DNA of 42,935 bases from Burkholderiales bacterium (GCA_003818495.1 RPRK01000019.1:1-42935), one strand, 5' to 3'. Shown: positions 32,222 to 40,470, counted from the first letter of the stretch. A program made the numbers and translations. Notes: generated from the sequence alone by a model not told the origin.

Positions 32222-33517
32222 ATGACCCGTCGCGATCCCCACGGCCTCTCGACCCTGGCCCTGCATGCGGGCGCCGCGCCCGACCCGGCCACCGGCGCAC
32301 GCGCCACGCCGATCCACCTGACCGCCGCCTACGTCTTCCCGGACTCCGAACAGGCGGCGGGCCTGTTCAACATGGAGCGCTCGGGCCATGTCTATTCCCG
32401 GATCAGCAACCCGACGGTCGCGGTCCTCGAGGAACGGATCGCCGCGCTCGAGCAGGGCGTCGGCGCCATCGGCACGGCGAGCGGCCAGGCGGCGCTGCAC
32501 CTGGCCATCGCGACGCTGGCCGGCGCCGGCTCCCACGTGGTCGCGTCGCGGGCACTCTACGGCGGCTCGCACAACCTGCTGCACTACACGATGTCGCGCT
32601 TCGGCATCGAGACCACCTTCGTCGATCCGCGCGATCTGGACGCCTGGCGCGCCGCGCTGCGTCCGAACACCCGGCTGCTGTTCGGCGAGACCCTCGGCAA
32701 TCCCGGCCTGGACGTGCTCGACATCGAACGGGTGGCCGAGATCGCGCACGCTCACCGGGTCCCGCTGCTGGTCGACTCGACCTTCACCACGCCCTGGCTG
32801 CTGCGGCCGGTCGAACACGGCGCGGACCTGGTCTACCACTCGGCGACCAAGTTCCTGTGCGGTCACGGCACGGTCATCGGCGGGCTGCTCGTGGACTCCG
32901 GACGCTTCGACTGGGTGGCGTCGGGGAAGTTCCCGGAACTGACCGAGCCGTACGAAGGGTTCCACGGGATGGTGTTCGCCGAGGAGTCGACCGTCGCGCC
33001 GTTCCTGCTGCGGGCACGTCGCGAAGGGCTGCGCGATTTCGGCGCCTGCCTGTCGCCGATGAATGCCTTCCAGATCCTGCAGGGCATCGAGACGCTCGGC
33101 CTGCGGATGGACCGGCACGTCGCGAACGCGCGGCGCGTGGTCGAGTTCCTCGCGTCGCATCCCCAGGTCGCGCGGGTGGCCTGGCCCGAACTCGAGTCGC
33201 ACCCGGATCACGCGCTCGCCCGCCGGCTGCTGCCGCGCGGCTGCGGGGCGGTGTTCAGCGTCGACCTGAAGCACGACCGGGCGGGCGGGCGACGCTTCGT
33301 CGAGAACCTCGCCCTGTTCTCGCACCTGGCGAACGTCGGCGATGCGAAGTCGCTGGTGATCCACCCGGCGTCGACCACCCATTTCCGCATGGACGCGGCG
33401 GCCCTCGCGGCGGCCGGCATCGGCGAGGCCACGCTGCGCCTGTCGATCGGGCTGGAGGACGTCGACGACCTGATCGACGACCTGAAGCGCGGCTTTCGCG
33501 CGGCGGCCAAGGGCTGA
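32222..33517 (+). CDS. metY: O-acetylhomoserine sulfhydrylase (MetY type)
   Basis: 431 residues of the Cys/Met-metabolism PLP family. The length and the N-terminus (STLALHAGAAPDPATGARATPIHLTAAYVF) match MetY O-acetylhomoserine aminocarboxypropyltransferases better than the shorter cystathionine enzymes. The PLP Lys is in SATKFLCGHG (about residue 209), YSRISNPT (about 58-65) contacts the cofactor phosphate, and the C-terminal HPASTTH motif is present. It should convert an O-acylated homoserine and sulfide to homocysteine for methionine synthesis. It is followed by an alpha/beta hydrolase gene after 11 bases. O-succinylhomoserine cannot be excluded as substrate. Confidence 0.93.
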   Translation: MTRRDPHGLSTLALHAGAAPDPATGARATPIHLTAAYVFPDSEQAAGLFNMERSGHVYSRISNPTVAVLEERIAALEQGVGAIGTASGQAALHLAIATLAGAGSHVVASRALYGGSHNLLHYTMSRFGIETTFVDPRDLDAWRAALRPNTRLLFGETLGNPGLDVLDIERVAEIAHAHRVPLLVDSTFTTPWLLRPVEHGADLVYHSATKFLCGHGTVIGGLLVDSGRFDWVASGKFPELTEPYEGFHGMVFAEESTVAPFLLRARREGLRDFGACLSPMNAFQILQGIETLGLRMDRHVANARRVVEFLASHPQVARVAWPELESHPDHALARRLLPRGCGAVFSVDLKHDRAGGRRFVENLALFSHLANVGDAKSLVIHPASTTHFRMDAAALAAAGIGEATLRLSIGLEDVDDLIDDLKRGFRAAAKG

Positions 33518-33528
33518 GGAGAACGAGC

Positions 33529-34356
33529 ATGCAGTTCGACGTCGACGGCCGCAGCGCCTACGCGTACACCGGGGGTCGGCCCTTCGATCCGACCCGGCCC
33601 GTGGTGGTGTTCGTCCACGGCGCCCAGCACGACCACAGCGTCTGGATCCTGCAGACCCGGCATCTCGCGCATCACGGCTTCTCGGTGCTGGCGTTCGACC
33701 TGCCCGGCCACGGCCGCAGCGCGGGCCCGGCCCTGACGGATGTCGAGTCGATGGCCGGCTGGGTGCTGCGGGCGGTGCGCGCCGCGGGCGCCGTGCGCGC
33801 GGCGGCGATCGTCGGGCACAGCATGGGTTCGCTGATCGCGCTCGAAGCCGCCGGTCAGGCGCCCGAGGCGGTCGGCGGCATCGCGATGGTCGGAACCGCC
33901 TTCCCGATGAAGGTCTCGGACGTGCTGCTGGACGCCGCCCGCGACGACGAGCCCGCGGCCTTCGACATGATCAACCAATGGTCCCACGCGCGGCTCGTTC
34001 ACCGTCCGGGCACCCCGGGTCCGGGCTTCTCGGTGTTCGTGCAGAACCTTCGTCTGATGGAGCGGCAGCCCCCGGGCGTGCTGCGCAACGACTTCGCCGC
34101 ATGCAACGCCTACGGCCAGGGCCTCGAGCGCGCGACGGCGCTCCGCTGCCCTGCGCTGATGGTGCTCGGCGAACGTGACGCGATGACGCCGCCGCGCGCG
34201 GCCGCCGGCCTGATCGGCGCGATCCGGGACGCCCGCGTCACGCGGGTTCCCGGCTGCGGGCATGCGATCATGACCGAGGCGCCCGACGCGCTGCGCGAAG
34301 CACTCGACGGCTGGCTGCGCGACGCGGTGCTCCGGCCGTCGGGCTCGCCGACCTAG
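33529..34356 (+). CDS. Alpha/beta hydrolase
   Basis: A 275-residue alpha/beta hydrolase. The oxyanion region is FVHGAQHDHSVW (about 24-35). The nucleophile elbow is GHSMGS (about 101-106), the acid is in LGERDAMTP (about 219-227) and the catalytic His in GCGHAIM (about 242-248). It is probably an esterase or C-C hydrolase. It lies 11 bases after metY with GGAG before its ATG, so the two are likely one operon. It is not MetX: it lacks that family's length and motifs. The substrate is unknown. Confidence 0.9.
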   Translation: MQFDVDGRSAYAYTGGRPFDPTRPVVVFVHGAQHDHSVWILQTRHLAHHGFSVLAFDLPGHGRSAGPALTDVESMAGWVLRAVRAAGAVRAAAIVGHSMGSLIALEAAGQAPEAVGGIAMVGTAFPMKVSDVLLDAARDDEPAAFDMINQWSHARLVHRPGTPGPGFSVFVQNLRLMERQPPGVLRNDFAACNAYGQGLERATALRCPALMVLGERDAMTPPRAAAGLIGAIRDARVTRVPGCGHAIMTEAPDALREALDGWLRDAVLRPSGSPT

Positions 34357-34364
34357 GACAGGCG

Positions 34365-35597
34365 TCAGCGCACGGCGAGGACGTCGCCGATCGGCCGCGA
34401 CAGGAGTTCACCCCCGGGGTCGACCGTCGGCCCGACGCCGACGGGCGCCCTGCGCAGTCGTGCGCGCCGGTCGGGCGAGCCCGACCAGACCCGGTCGAAC
34501 AGCGGCCGAAGCGTCCTGGCCGGGAGTTCGGCCGACGGGAGCCACAGCTCGTCCCAGACGCCGGCCGCCCCGCCCTCGGCGCTGACCGGCCACACCCGGA
34601 CCAGGTAGCCCTCGGCGGCGAGCAGCGACGCGACCCGGCCGGCGGCGATCGGGTCGCCGTCGAAGTCCGGACGGAACCGCGCGGCCGGCACCCGATGCGG
34701 GGCGCTGCGGACGATCTCGGTCAGCACCCGCACGACCCGCTCGAACTCGGAGGCCGGCGTCGACGCGTGCGGCGCCCCCAGCGCCACCCCCCAGAACCGC
34801 AGGTTCGCCGCGAACAGCGCCCCCACGAGAATGCTCATCCAGATCGCGAACAGCCAGACCAGCAGCAGCGGCAACGCGGCGAAGGCGCCGTACACCACGG
34901 TGTAGCTGGGGAACCGGGCGATGTAGACACCGAGCAGGCGGCGCAGGCCCTCGAGCAGCAGCGCGGCGACGAGCGCGCCGCCGAGCGCATGCACCATCCT
35001 CACCCGTGCGTTCGGCGCGAGCCGGTAGACCAGGGTCAGCGCGACGACACCGAGCACCGTCGGCAGCGCGCGCGCGATCGTCTCGACGACCGCGCCCCAG
35101 TCGCCCAGCCGCTCGGCGACCCGGACCTGGAGCCCCAGCGTCGCGCCGAGCAGCACCGGACCGACGGTGAGCACGCTCCAGTAGAGCGCCAGACGCTGCG
35201 CGAGCGGCCGCGGTCGCGGGGTACGCCAGATCCCGTTCAGCGTGCTGTCGATCGTCAGCATCGCGGTGATCGCGGTCGCCAGGAAGAGCAGCGTGCCGAT
35301 CGCCGAGAGCTGTTCGGCGGCGCCGACGAATTCCTCGATGTAGCCGGTCACCGTCTGGCTGAACGACGGCAGGAAGAGGTTGTCGGCGAAGAAGCGCTGG
35401 ACGTTCGCGCGCATGGTGCCGAACGCCGGCAGGGCGGCGAGGACAAGCAGGCCGGCGGCGGCCATCGGCACGACCGCCATCAGGGTCAGCAAGGTCAGAC
35501 TGCTCGCGGTCTGCTGCAGGCGCAGCGTGCCGGCCTGCCGCACCATCGACGACAGCATCTGCCGCAGGTTCGCCAGGAAATCGCGCATCCGGGGCAT
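34365..35597 (-). CDS. YihY/BrkB-family inner-membrane protein
   Basis: 410 residues. Six hydrophobic helices in the first 270 residues carry the family patterns QTASSLTLLTLMAVVPM, TAMLTIDSTLNGIWR and SYTVVYGAFAALPLLLVWLF. A soluble C-terminal part (about 280-410) follows. The family was once called RNase BN, which is wrong; its real function is unsettled, possibly transport. ATG at 35597 or the second ATG at 35588 could be used; TATCAT on the minus strand ends seven bases before 35588, which favours the latter as a leaderless start. It is convergent with the hydrolase gene. Confidence 0.92.
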   Translation of the reverse strand: MPRMRDFLANLRQMLSSMVRQAGTLRLQQTASSLTLLTLMAVVPMAAAGLLVLAALPAFGTMRANVQRFFADNLFLPSFSQTVTGYIEEFVGAAEQLSAIGTLLFLATAITAMLTIDSTLNGIWRTPRPRPLAQRLALYWSVLTVGPVLLGATLGLQVRVAERLGDWGAVVETIARALPTVLGVVALTLVYRLAPNARVRMVHALGGALVAALLLEGLRRLLGVYIARFPSYTVVYGAFAALPLLLVWLFAIWMSILVGALFAANLRFWGVALGAPHASTPASEFERVVRVLTEIVRSAPHRVPAARFRPDFDGDPIAAGRVASLLAAEGYLVRVWPVSAEGGAAGVWDELWLPSAELPARTLRPLFDRVWSGSPDRRARLRRAPVGVGPTVDPGGELLSRPIGDVLAVR

Positions 35598-35605
35598 GAT
35601 ACCTT
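35596..35605. promoter_or_regulatory. Overlapping divergent -10 elements between brkB-like and DUF2069 genes
   Basis: The two start codons are only 14 bases apart. On the plus strand TGATACCTT (extended -10, TACCTT at 35600-35605) ends six bases before the DUF2069 ATG. On the minus strand TATCAT (35601-35596) ends seven bases before the second brkB-like ATG. The two elements share bases, and both would yield leaderless messages. Confidence 0.4.
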
Positions 35606-35611
35606 CGACTC

Positions 35612-35980
35612 ATGGACCCGACCGCCCTGCCCCGCCGCATCGTCGTGGCCGCCGTCGCCGCCCTCATCCTGCTGTCCGTCGCATGGGAGCTGTGGCTCGC
35701 GCCGCTCAAGCCCGGCGGCTCGCTGATGGTGCTCAAGGCGTTGCCGCTGCTGGCCGTGCTGCCCTCCCTGATGCGAGGTCGGATGCGTGCGTTCCAGTGG
35801 TGGTCGATGCTGATCCTCGTGTACCTCTGCGAAGGCATCGTGCGCGGCATGAGCGACCCCGACGCGACCAGCCGGATGCTGGGCTGGGTGGAGACGGCGA
35901 TCGCCGGCGTGGCCTGGTTCGGGATCCTCGCGACCGTGAAGGCCGCGCGCTCGGCGGCGGCCTCGCAGACCTCGGCCTGA
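35612..35980 (+). CDS. DUF2069 small membrane protein
   Basis: 122 residues with about four hydrophobic helices and the family features KPGGSLMVLKALPLLAVLPSLMRGR and YLCEGIVRGMSDP. DUF2069 proteins are inner-membrane proteins of unknown function in proteobacteria. There is no Shine-Dalgarno sequence before the ATG at 35612. The gene ends seven bases from the convergent dusA stop. Confidence 0.88.
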   Translation: MDPTALPRRIVVAAVAALILLSVAWELWLAPLKPGGSLMVLKALPLLAVLPSLMRGRMRAFQWWSMLILVYLCEGIVRGMSDPDATSRMLGWVETAIAGVAWFGILATVKAARSAAASQTSA

Positions 35981-35987
35981 CGGCCGG

Positions 35988-37097
35988 CTAGGTCGGCGCG
36001 CGCGGGTCGCCGCCGCGCGGACCCGCGGCGCGGACGCCCGCCTCCGGCTCGTGCCACTCGCCGGCATGCGTCGCGGCTTCCACGTCGCGCAGGGCCCTCG
36101 CCAGCAGTCCCTCGTCGGCACCGGCCAGCAGACGCGAGTCGGACAGCGTCCTGCGCCAGGCGCGAGCGCCCGGCCGACCGTGGTACAGGCCGAGCATGTG
36201 ACGCACGATCGAGCGCAGCGGCACGCCCCGCGCGCGCGCCCGCGCCGCATGACCGATCATCCGCTCGACCACCTCGGCCCGGGTCGGTCCGGAGTCGGGC
36301 TCGCCATACACGCGTGCGTCGACGCCGGCGAGCAGCCACGGGTCGTGATAGGCCGCGCGGCCCAGCATCGTGCCGTCGAGCCCCGGCTCGGCGGCGAGGG
36401 CTTCGTCGAGCGACGCGAGCCCGCCGTTGAGCACCAGGGTCGCATCGGGAAAGTCGGCCTTCAGCCGGTGCGCCACCGCGTGGCGCAGCGGCGGCACCTC
36501 CCGGTTCTCCTTGGGGCTCAGACCGTCGAGCCATGCATTGCGCGCGTGGACGATGAACACGCGACAGCCGGCGTCGTGGAGCGTGCCGACGAAGTCGCGC
36601 ACGAATGCGTACGACTCGTCGCGCCCCAGTCCGATGCGGTGCTTGACCGTCACCGGCACCGAGACCGCGTCGCGCATCGCCTTCACGCAATCGGCCACCA
36701 GCGCGGGCTCGGCCATCAGGCACGCGCCGAAGGCGCCGCGCTGCACCCGTTCGCTCGGGCAGCCGCAGTTCAGGTTGATCTCCGAGTAGCCTCGCTCGGC
36801 GCCGATGCGCGCCGAGCGCGCGAGCGCGTCGGGCTCGCTTCCGCCGAGCTGCAGCGCGACCGGCTGCTCGATGTCGTCGAAGCCGAGCAGGCGCTCGAGG
36901 TCGCCGTGCAGCACGGCGCCGGTGGTGACCATCTCGGTGTACAGGCGCGCCCGTCGGGACAGCTGCCGATGGAAGACCCGGCAGTGGCGATCGGTCCAGT
37001 CCATCATCGGCGCGACGCAGAAGCGCCAGTCGTCGGCGGGTCCGGAGGACGGTGCGACGGCGGAGGGCGCGTCGGGAGCGGGGGCGTGCATCGGCAT
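35988..37097 (-). CDS. dusA: tRNA-dihydrouridine synthase DusA
   Basis: 369 residues, an FMN-dependent enzyme that reduces uridine 20/20a in the tRNA D-loop. It opens with FCVAPMMDWTDRHCRVFHR, the DusA version of the FMN-binding start. The catalytic Cys is in NLNCGCPSERVQRGAFGACLM (first Cys near residue 110), followed by VKHRIGLGRDESY and NGGLASLDEA. About 20 extra N-terminal residues precede the conserved start, so an internal start is possible, although ATG 37097 is the only ATG upstream of the domain besides its own second codon pair. The C-terminus is Gly/Arg/Pro-rich. Confidence 0.95.
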   Translation of the reverse strand: MPMHAPAPDAPSAVAPSSGPADDWRFCVAPMMDWTDRHCRVFHRQLSRRARLYTEMVTTGAVLHGDLERLLGFDDIEQPVALQLGGSEPDALARSARIGAERGYSEINLNCGCPSERVQRGAFGACLMAEPALVADCVKAMRDAVSVPVTVKHRIGLGRDESYAFVRDFVGTLHDAGCRVFIVHARNAWLDGLSPKENREVPPLRHAVAHRLKADFPDATLVLNGGLASLDEALAAEPGLDGTMLGRAAYHDPWLLAGVDARVYGEPDSGPTRAEVVERMIGHAARARARGVPLRSIVRHMLGLYHGRPGARAWRRTLSDSRLLAGADEGLLARALRDVEAATHAGEWHEPEAGVRAAGPRGGDPRAPT

Positions 37098-37289
37098 CGG
37101 ACGAGGGACTGGGGAGCGAAAACGGAATCGGGGTCGAGCCGAGAAAGGGTCGCCTCCCGCGGCCGCGGCGGGTCATCGTACCCGGATCGGCCGAAAGTCT
37201 TAGCCCCGAGGGCGGGCCGGTCGTTGACATGCCGTCCGCGACGCCTCGACCATAACCCGGACACAGAACGCTGCAGAGAGGCACCCGGC

Positions 37290-37943
37290 ATGACCATGCA
37301 CCTGCTGATCGTCGACGACCATCCGCTGATTCGCGGCGGCGTGGTCGTCCAGCTGTGCGAGGCGAGCGACGCGCCCCGCGTCGAGCAGGCCGACTGCCTG
37401 GCCGAGGGCCTGCGGCTGCTGTCGTCCGCGCCTCGCTTCGACCTGATCCTGCTCGACCTGAACCTGCCGGACACGGTCGGCACCTCGGGCATCGAGACAC
37501 TGCGACAGCGCTTTCCGCGCGTGCCGGTGATGGTGCTGTCGGGCGCGACCGACCGGGCGACGATCGACCGCTGCCTGCGCGCCGGCGCGAGCGGCTTCCT
37601 GCCCAAGACCGCCGACGCGGAACGCCTCGGCACCGCGGTTCGGGCGATCGCCGGCGGCGGCATCTACGTCCCGCGCGATCCCGACGGGCCGGCCCCGCGG
37701 GCCTGGGGCGCGACCGGCACCGCGCCGCCCTCCGACGTGCGTCAGCTCGGTCTGACGGACCGCCAGAAGGACGTGCTGCGACTGATCATGCGCGGCCTGC
37801 CGAACAAGCTGATCGGACGCCAGCTCCAGCTGGCGGAAGGCACCGTCAAGGTCCACGTCAGCGCGGTGCTCCGTGCGCTCGGCGCCCGCAACCGGACGCA
37901 GGCGGTGCTGGCCGCCAACCGGATGGGCATGCGCCCGGACTGA
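37290..37943 (+). CDS. NarL/LuxR-type response regulator
   Basis: 217 residues: a receiver domain (about 1-120) with the acidic pair in LLIVDDHPLIRGG, phospho-acceptor Asp56 in LILLDLNLP and Lys in GFLPKTADAE, then a LuxR HTH (about 150-217) with LTDRQKDVLRLIMRGLPNKLIGRQL and GTVKVHVSAVLRALGARNRTQAV. It should bind DNA as a dimer when phosphorylated. No sensor kinase is nearby, so the signal is unknown. ATG at 37290 has GAGAGG upstream; a TTGACA at 37224-37229 might be its -35, but no -10 is at proper distance. It is convergent with the enolase-like gene. Confidence 0.92.
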   Translation: MTMHLLIVDDHPLIRGGVVVQLCEASDAPRVEQADCLAEGLRLLSSAPRFDLILLDLNLPDTVGTSGIETLRQRFPRVPVMVLSGATDRATIDRCLRAGASGFLPKTADAERLGTAVRAIAGGGIYVPRDPDGPAPRAWGATGTAPPSDVRQLGLTDRQKDVLRLIMRGLPNKLIGRQLQLAEGTVKVHVSAVLRALGARNRTQAVLAANRMGMRPD

Positions 37944-38029
37944 GTCGCCGCAGCCATCGGCCGAACCCGGCACGCTCGGCAGGACACCCCGCCGCATCGT
38001 CGGGATCCGGCGCCGCGCTCGGACGCCGG

Positions 38030-39373
38030 TCAGCCCCAGGGAAACGCCGATCGGGGCGGGAGCGCGAAGCCCTCGACGAGCGTCTCGCCGATCCTCAGGC
38101 CCTCGTTCCACTTGGCCATCCGCTCGGATCGCGCGAACGAGCCGACCTTGAGCTGACGCACGCCCCAGCCCACCGCGAGGTGGACGATGGTCGTGTCCTC
38201 GGTCTCGCCCGAGCGTGCCGACACGATGGCGTCCCACCCCAGGCTGCGCGAGGCCTCGAGCGCGGCCAGCGACTCGGTCAGCGTGCCGGCCTGGTTGGGC
38301 TTGATCAGCGCGGTGTTGCCGGCACCGGCCGCGGCATGCGAACGGATGCGCGCGGCATTCGTGACCACCGCATCGTCGAGGACGACCTGCACGCGCGGGC
38401 CCGCCGCTTCGGTGAACGCCGCGAGGCCGGCGAGATCGTCCTCGGCGAGGGGATCCTCGATCGACACCACCGGATACCGGCGCAGCCAGCCGAGCAGCAG
38501 CTCGGCGAGTTCGCCCGACTCGAGCTCGCGCGGCCGGCCGTCGGCGCGGGCCATCCGGTAACGCCCGCCGCGGCCGAAGTTGCTGGCCGCGATGTCGAGC
38601 GAGATCGCGACGTCCTCGCCGGGGCGCAGGCCGGCGGCCTCGATCGACTGGGTCAGCATCGCCAGCGCCTGTTCGTTGTCGTCGAAGGCCGGCCAGAAGC
38701 CGCCTTCGTCGGCCACGCCCTGCAGCCGCCCGGCCTCGGCGAGCAGGCGCCCCGCGGCACGGTAGACCTCGGCGGTCCAGTCGAGCGCGGTGCGCCAGTC
38801 GTCGGCGCCGACCGCGACGACCATGAAGTCCTGCAGGTCGAGGCGCCCGCCGGCGTGGGCGCCGCCGCCGAACACCTGGATCTCGGGCAGCGGCAGCATC
38901 GCCGGCACGCCGGACCCACTGCGGTCGGCCAGCCAGGCCCACAGCGGCCGGCCGGCGGCCGCGGCCGCGGCATGTGCGATCGCCATCGAGGTGGCGACCA
39001 GCGCATTGCCGCCCAGGCGCGAACGGTCGTGGGTGCCGTCGAGCGCGACCATCGTCGCATCGAGCGCGGCCTGCGCTTCGACGTCGCGCCCGATGAGCGC
39101 GGGAGCGATCGCGGTCTCGATGCCCGAGATCGCCTGGCGCACGTCGAGGCCGCCGAACGCGGCGCCGCCGTCCCGCAGGTCGACCGCCTCGCCGCTGCCG
39201 GTGGACGCTCCGGCCGGCGCGATCGCCCGTCCCCGTGCGCCGGCAGCCGTCGCGACCTCGACCTCGACGGTGGGCCGACCGCGCGAATCCCAGACGCGGC
39301 GGGCGTGGACTTCGGCGATCCGCCGGGACGGCGGAACGGGCGGGAGAGGGTCGGTCACGATCGGACGCTCCAT
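38030..39373 (-). CDS. Divergent enolase-family protein (active-site His replaced)
   Basis: 447 residues of the enolase family over its full length: DSRGRPTVEVEV, PAGASTGSGEA, GGAHAGGRLDLQDFM, ADEGGFWP, SLDIAAS, SIEDPL, LDDAVVTN, ALIKPNQ and QLKVGSFARS. The general acid Glu (223), Lys358, Lys409 and the three metal acids are kept. Against E. coli enolase, the invariant His of SHRSGETED is Ala386 (SARSGETED), the Glu of DIQEFM is Asp, and the Arg of the mobile loop GSREA is Gly. It is therefore probably a paralogue with altered substrate; the main eno in Burkholderiales normally lies near pyrG and kdsA. GTG at 39358, preceded by GGAGCG, may be the real start. The kinase gene is 28 bases upstream in the same direction. 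Confidence 0.88.
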   Translation of the reverse strand: MERPIVTDPLPPVPPSRRIAEVHARRVWDSRGRPTVEVEVATAAGARGRAIAPAGASTGSGEAVDLRDGGAAFGGLDVRQAISGIETAIAPALIGRDVEAQAALDATMVALDGTHDRSRLGGNALVATSMAIAHAAAAAAGRPLWAWLADRSGSGVPAMLPLPEIQVFGGGAHAGGRLDLQDFMVVAVGADDWRTALDWTAEVYRAAGRLLAEAGRLQGVADEGGFWPAFDDNEQALAMLTQSIEAAGLRPGEDVAISLDIAASNFGRGGRYRMARADGRPRELESGELAELLLGWLRRYPVVSIEDPLAEDDLAGLAAFTEAAGPRVQVVLDDAVVTNAARIRSHAAAGAGNTALIKPNQAGTLTESLAALEASRSLGWDAIVSARSGETEDTTIVHLAVGWGVRQLKVGSFARSERMAKWNEGLRIGETLVEGFALPPRSAFPWG

Positions 39374-39401
39374 GGGTGGACGGGTCGATAGGGCGATGAC
39401 A

Positions 39402-40424
39402 TCAGCGGGCGGACAGCGCACCGCGCCATGCCGCCGCGACGGCGGCCGGCGTGGCCGGCGGTTCGCGCAGCAACGCGCTCGCGATCCGGCGGACGAAGGC
39501 ACGGTCGCGCTCGTCGACGAGATACTCGACCGGCGACTTGCCATCGACCCGGGCGAGCAGCAGCGCCGGCAACAGCGCGCCGATGCGCGCGGCGAGCCGT
39601 TCGGGCGGCTCCCAGGCCACGCCGGCGAGGTAGGACGCGGCGAATGCGTCGAAGCAGGCGAGCAGCGCGTCGGTGGCGGGCGGGGTCCACAGGCACTTGA
39701 GCAGCAGGTGGTTCAGGCAGAACGCGGCATCGAACGCCGGATCGCCGTACCACGCGCATTCGGCGTCGAGCAGAACGGGTCCGACGGGGCCGGCGAGGAT
39801 GTTCTTCGGGCTCGCGTCGCCGTGGACCAGCGCGAGACGGGTCGACGCGGTCGTCGCGACGAGCGCGCGGAGCCGGTCGGCGAGCGCGGGGTGGCGTTCG
39901 GCGGTGGCGAGCAGATAGGGCTCGAGTCGCAGCGCGTGGAAGAGCGGGCCGGTGTCGAAGCGGGTGGCGATCGCGGCGTCCCCGGCCGTGGCGGCGTGGA
40001 TCGCGACGAACGATTCGGCCACCGCGGCGGCGAACGCGGCGTCGCAGCAACCGTCGCGCAGGAGGCCCTTCCAGACCGGATGCAGATCGGGTGCCAGCCA
40101 CTGCATGGCGAGCGCACCGAGCTCGGGGTCGTAGCCGTGCAGCCGCGGCACGGCCTCCGGGACGATGACGCCCGCGATGCGCAGCCACTCCGCTTCATGG
40201 GCGCTGCGCCCGACCGGGACGCGCCAGTCGGCCGCGACCTTCAGTCGGCCGAGCGCGCGCTTGACGCAGACGCTGCGACCGGGGAGATCGGCCCGCACGA
40301 TCTCGGAGGACACGCCGCCCGCCAGCGGCACGCAGCTCAGTGGCTCGTCGGCCGAGCACAGGCCGAGGCGCACGAGCACCGCACGCACGCGGTCGGCGTC
40401 CAGGCCGTCGGGGATCGTCTCCAT
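39402..40424 (-). CDS. Phosphotransferase of the APH/choline-kinase fold
   Basis: 340 residues. The N-lobe has a Gly-rich loop PLAGGVSSEIVRA and a Lys in VCVKRALGRL. The catalytic loop is LVHGDASPKNIL (His near residue 201), and the metal-binding motif is VLLDAECAWYGDPAFD (about 218-233, a DFG equivalent read as DAE). This resembles the aminoglycoside phosphotransferase and methylthioribose-kinase-like group that acts on small molecules, so antibiotic resistance should not be assumed. It is the first gene of an operon with the enolase-like gene. A TACAAT hexamer ends nine bases before the ATG, and an FNR-type palindrome lies just upstream of that. Confidence 0.88.
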   Translation of the reverse strand: METIPDGLDADRVRAVLVRLGLCSADEPLSCVPLAGGVSSEIVRADLPGRSVCVKRALGRLKVAADWRVPVGRSAHEAEWLRIAGVIVPEAVPRLHGYDPELGALAMQWLAPDLHPVWKGLLRDGCCDAAFAAAVAESFVAIHAATAGDAAIATRFDTGPLFHALRLEPYLLATAERHPALADRLRALVATTASTRLALVHGDASPKNILAGPVGPVLLDAECAWYGDPAFDAAFCLNHLLLKCLWTPPATDALLACFDAFAASYLAGVAWEPPERLAARIGALLPALLLARVDGKSPVEYLVDERDRAFVRRIASALLREPPATPAAVAAAWRGALSAR

Positions 40425-40433
40425 GGGGTGGCG

Positions 40434-40439
40434 ATTGTA
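40434..40439 (-). promoter_or_regulatory. Possible -10 element of the kinase-enolase operon
   Basis: TACAAT on the minus strand (five of six consensus) ends nine bases before the kinase ATG at 40424, so the leader would be about two or three bases. The FNR-type palindrome at 40455-40470 covers the -35 region of this promoter, which would fit repression better than class II activation. Confidence 0.42.
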
Positions 40440-40454
40440 GGCGCTCGTGCCGTC

Positions 40455-40470
40455 GTTGACCTGCGTCAAC
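40455..40470. promoter_or_regulatory. FNR/CRP-family type palindrome (operator candidate)
   Basis: GTTGAC-CTGC-GTCAAC is a perfect 6-4-6 inverted repeat. Its core TTGAC-N4-GTCAA matches the pattern bound by FNR/ANR/DNR-type regulators (consensus TTGAT-N4-ATCAA, with C/G variants common). It stands in the 120-base gap between the divergent kinase and ligase genes, where it could control both. Which regulator binds cannot be told from sequence. Confidence 0.6.

Noticed and set aside
38030..39373. Carboxy-PEP synthase of phosphonate antibiotic synthesis (enolase homologue)
   Set aside because: The idea fits an enolase paralogue, but there is no PEP mutase or other phosphonate gene in the window, so I do not claim it.
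39402..40424. Aminoglycoside resistance gene
   Set aside because: The fold is that of APH kinases, but the neighbour is an enolase-like gene, base composition matches the chromosome, and no mobile element is near. A metabolic kinase is more likely.
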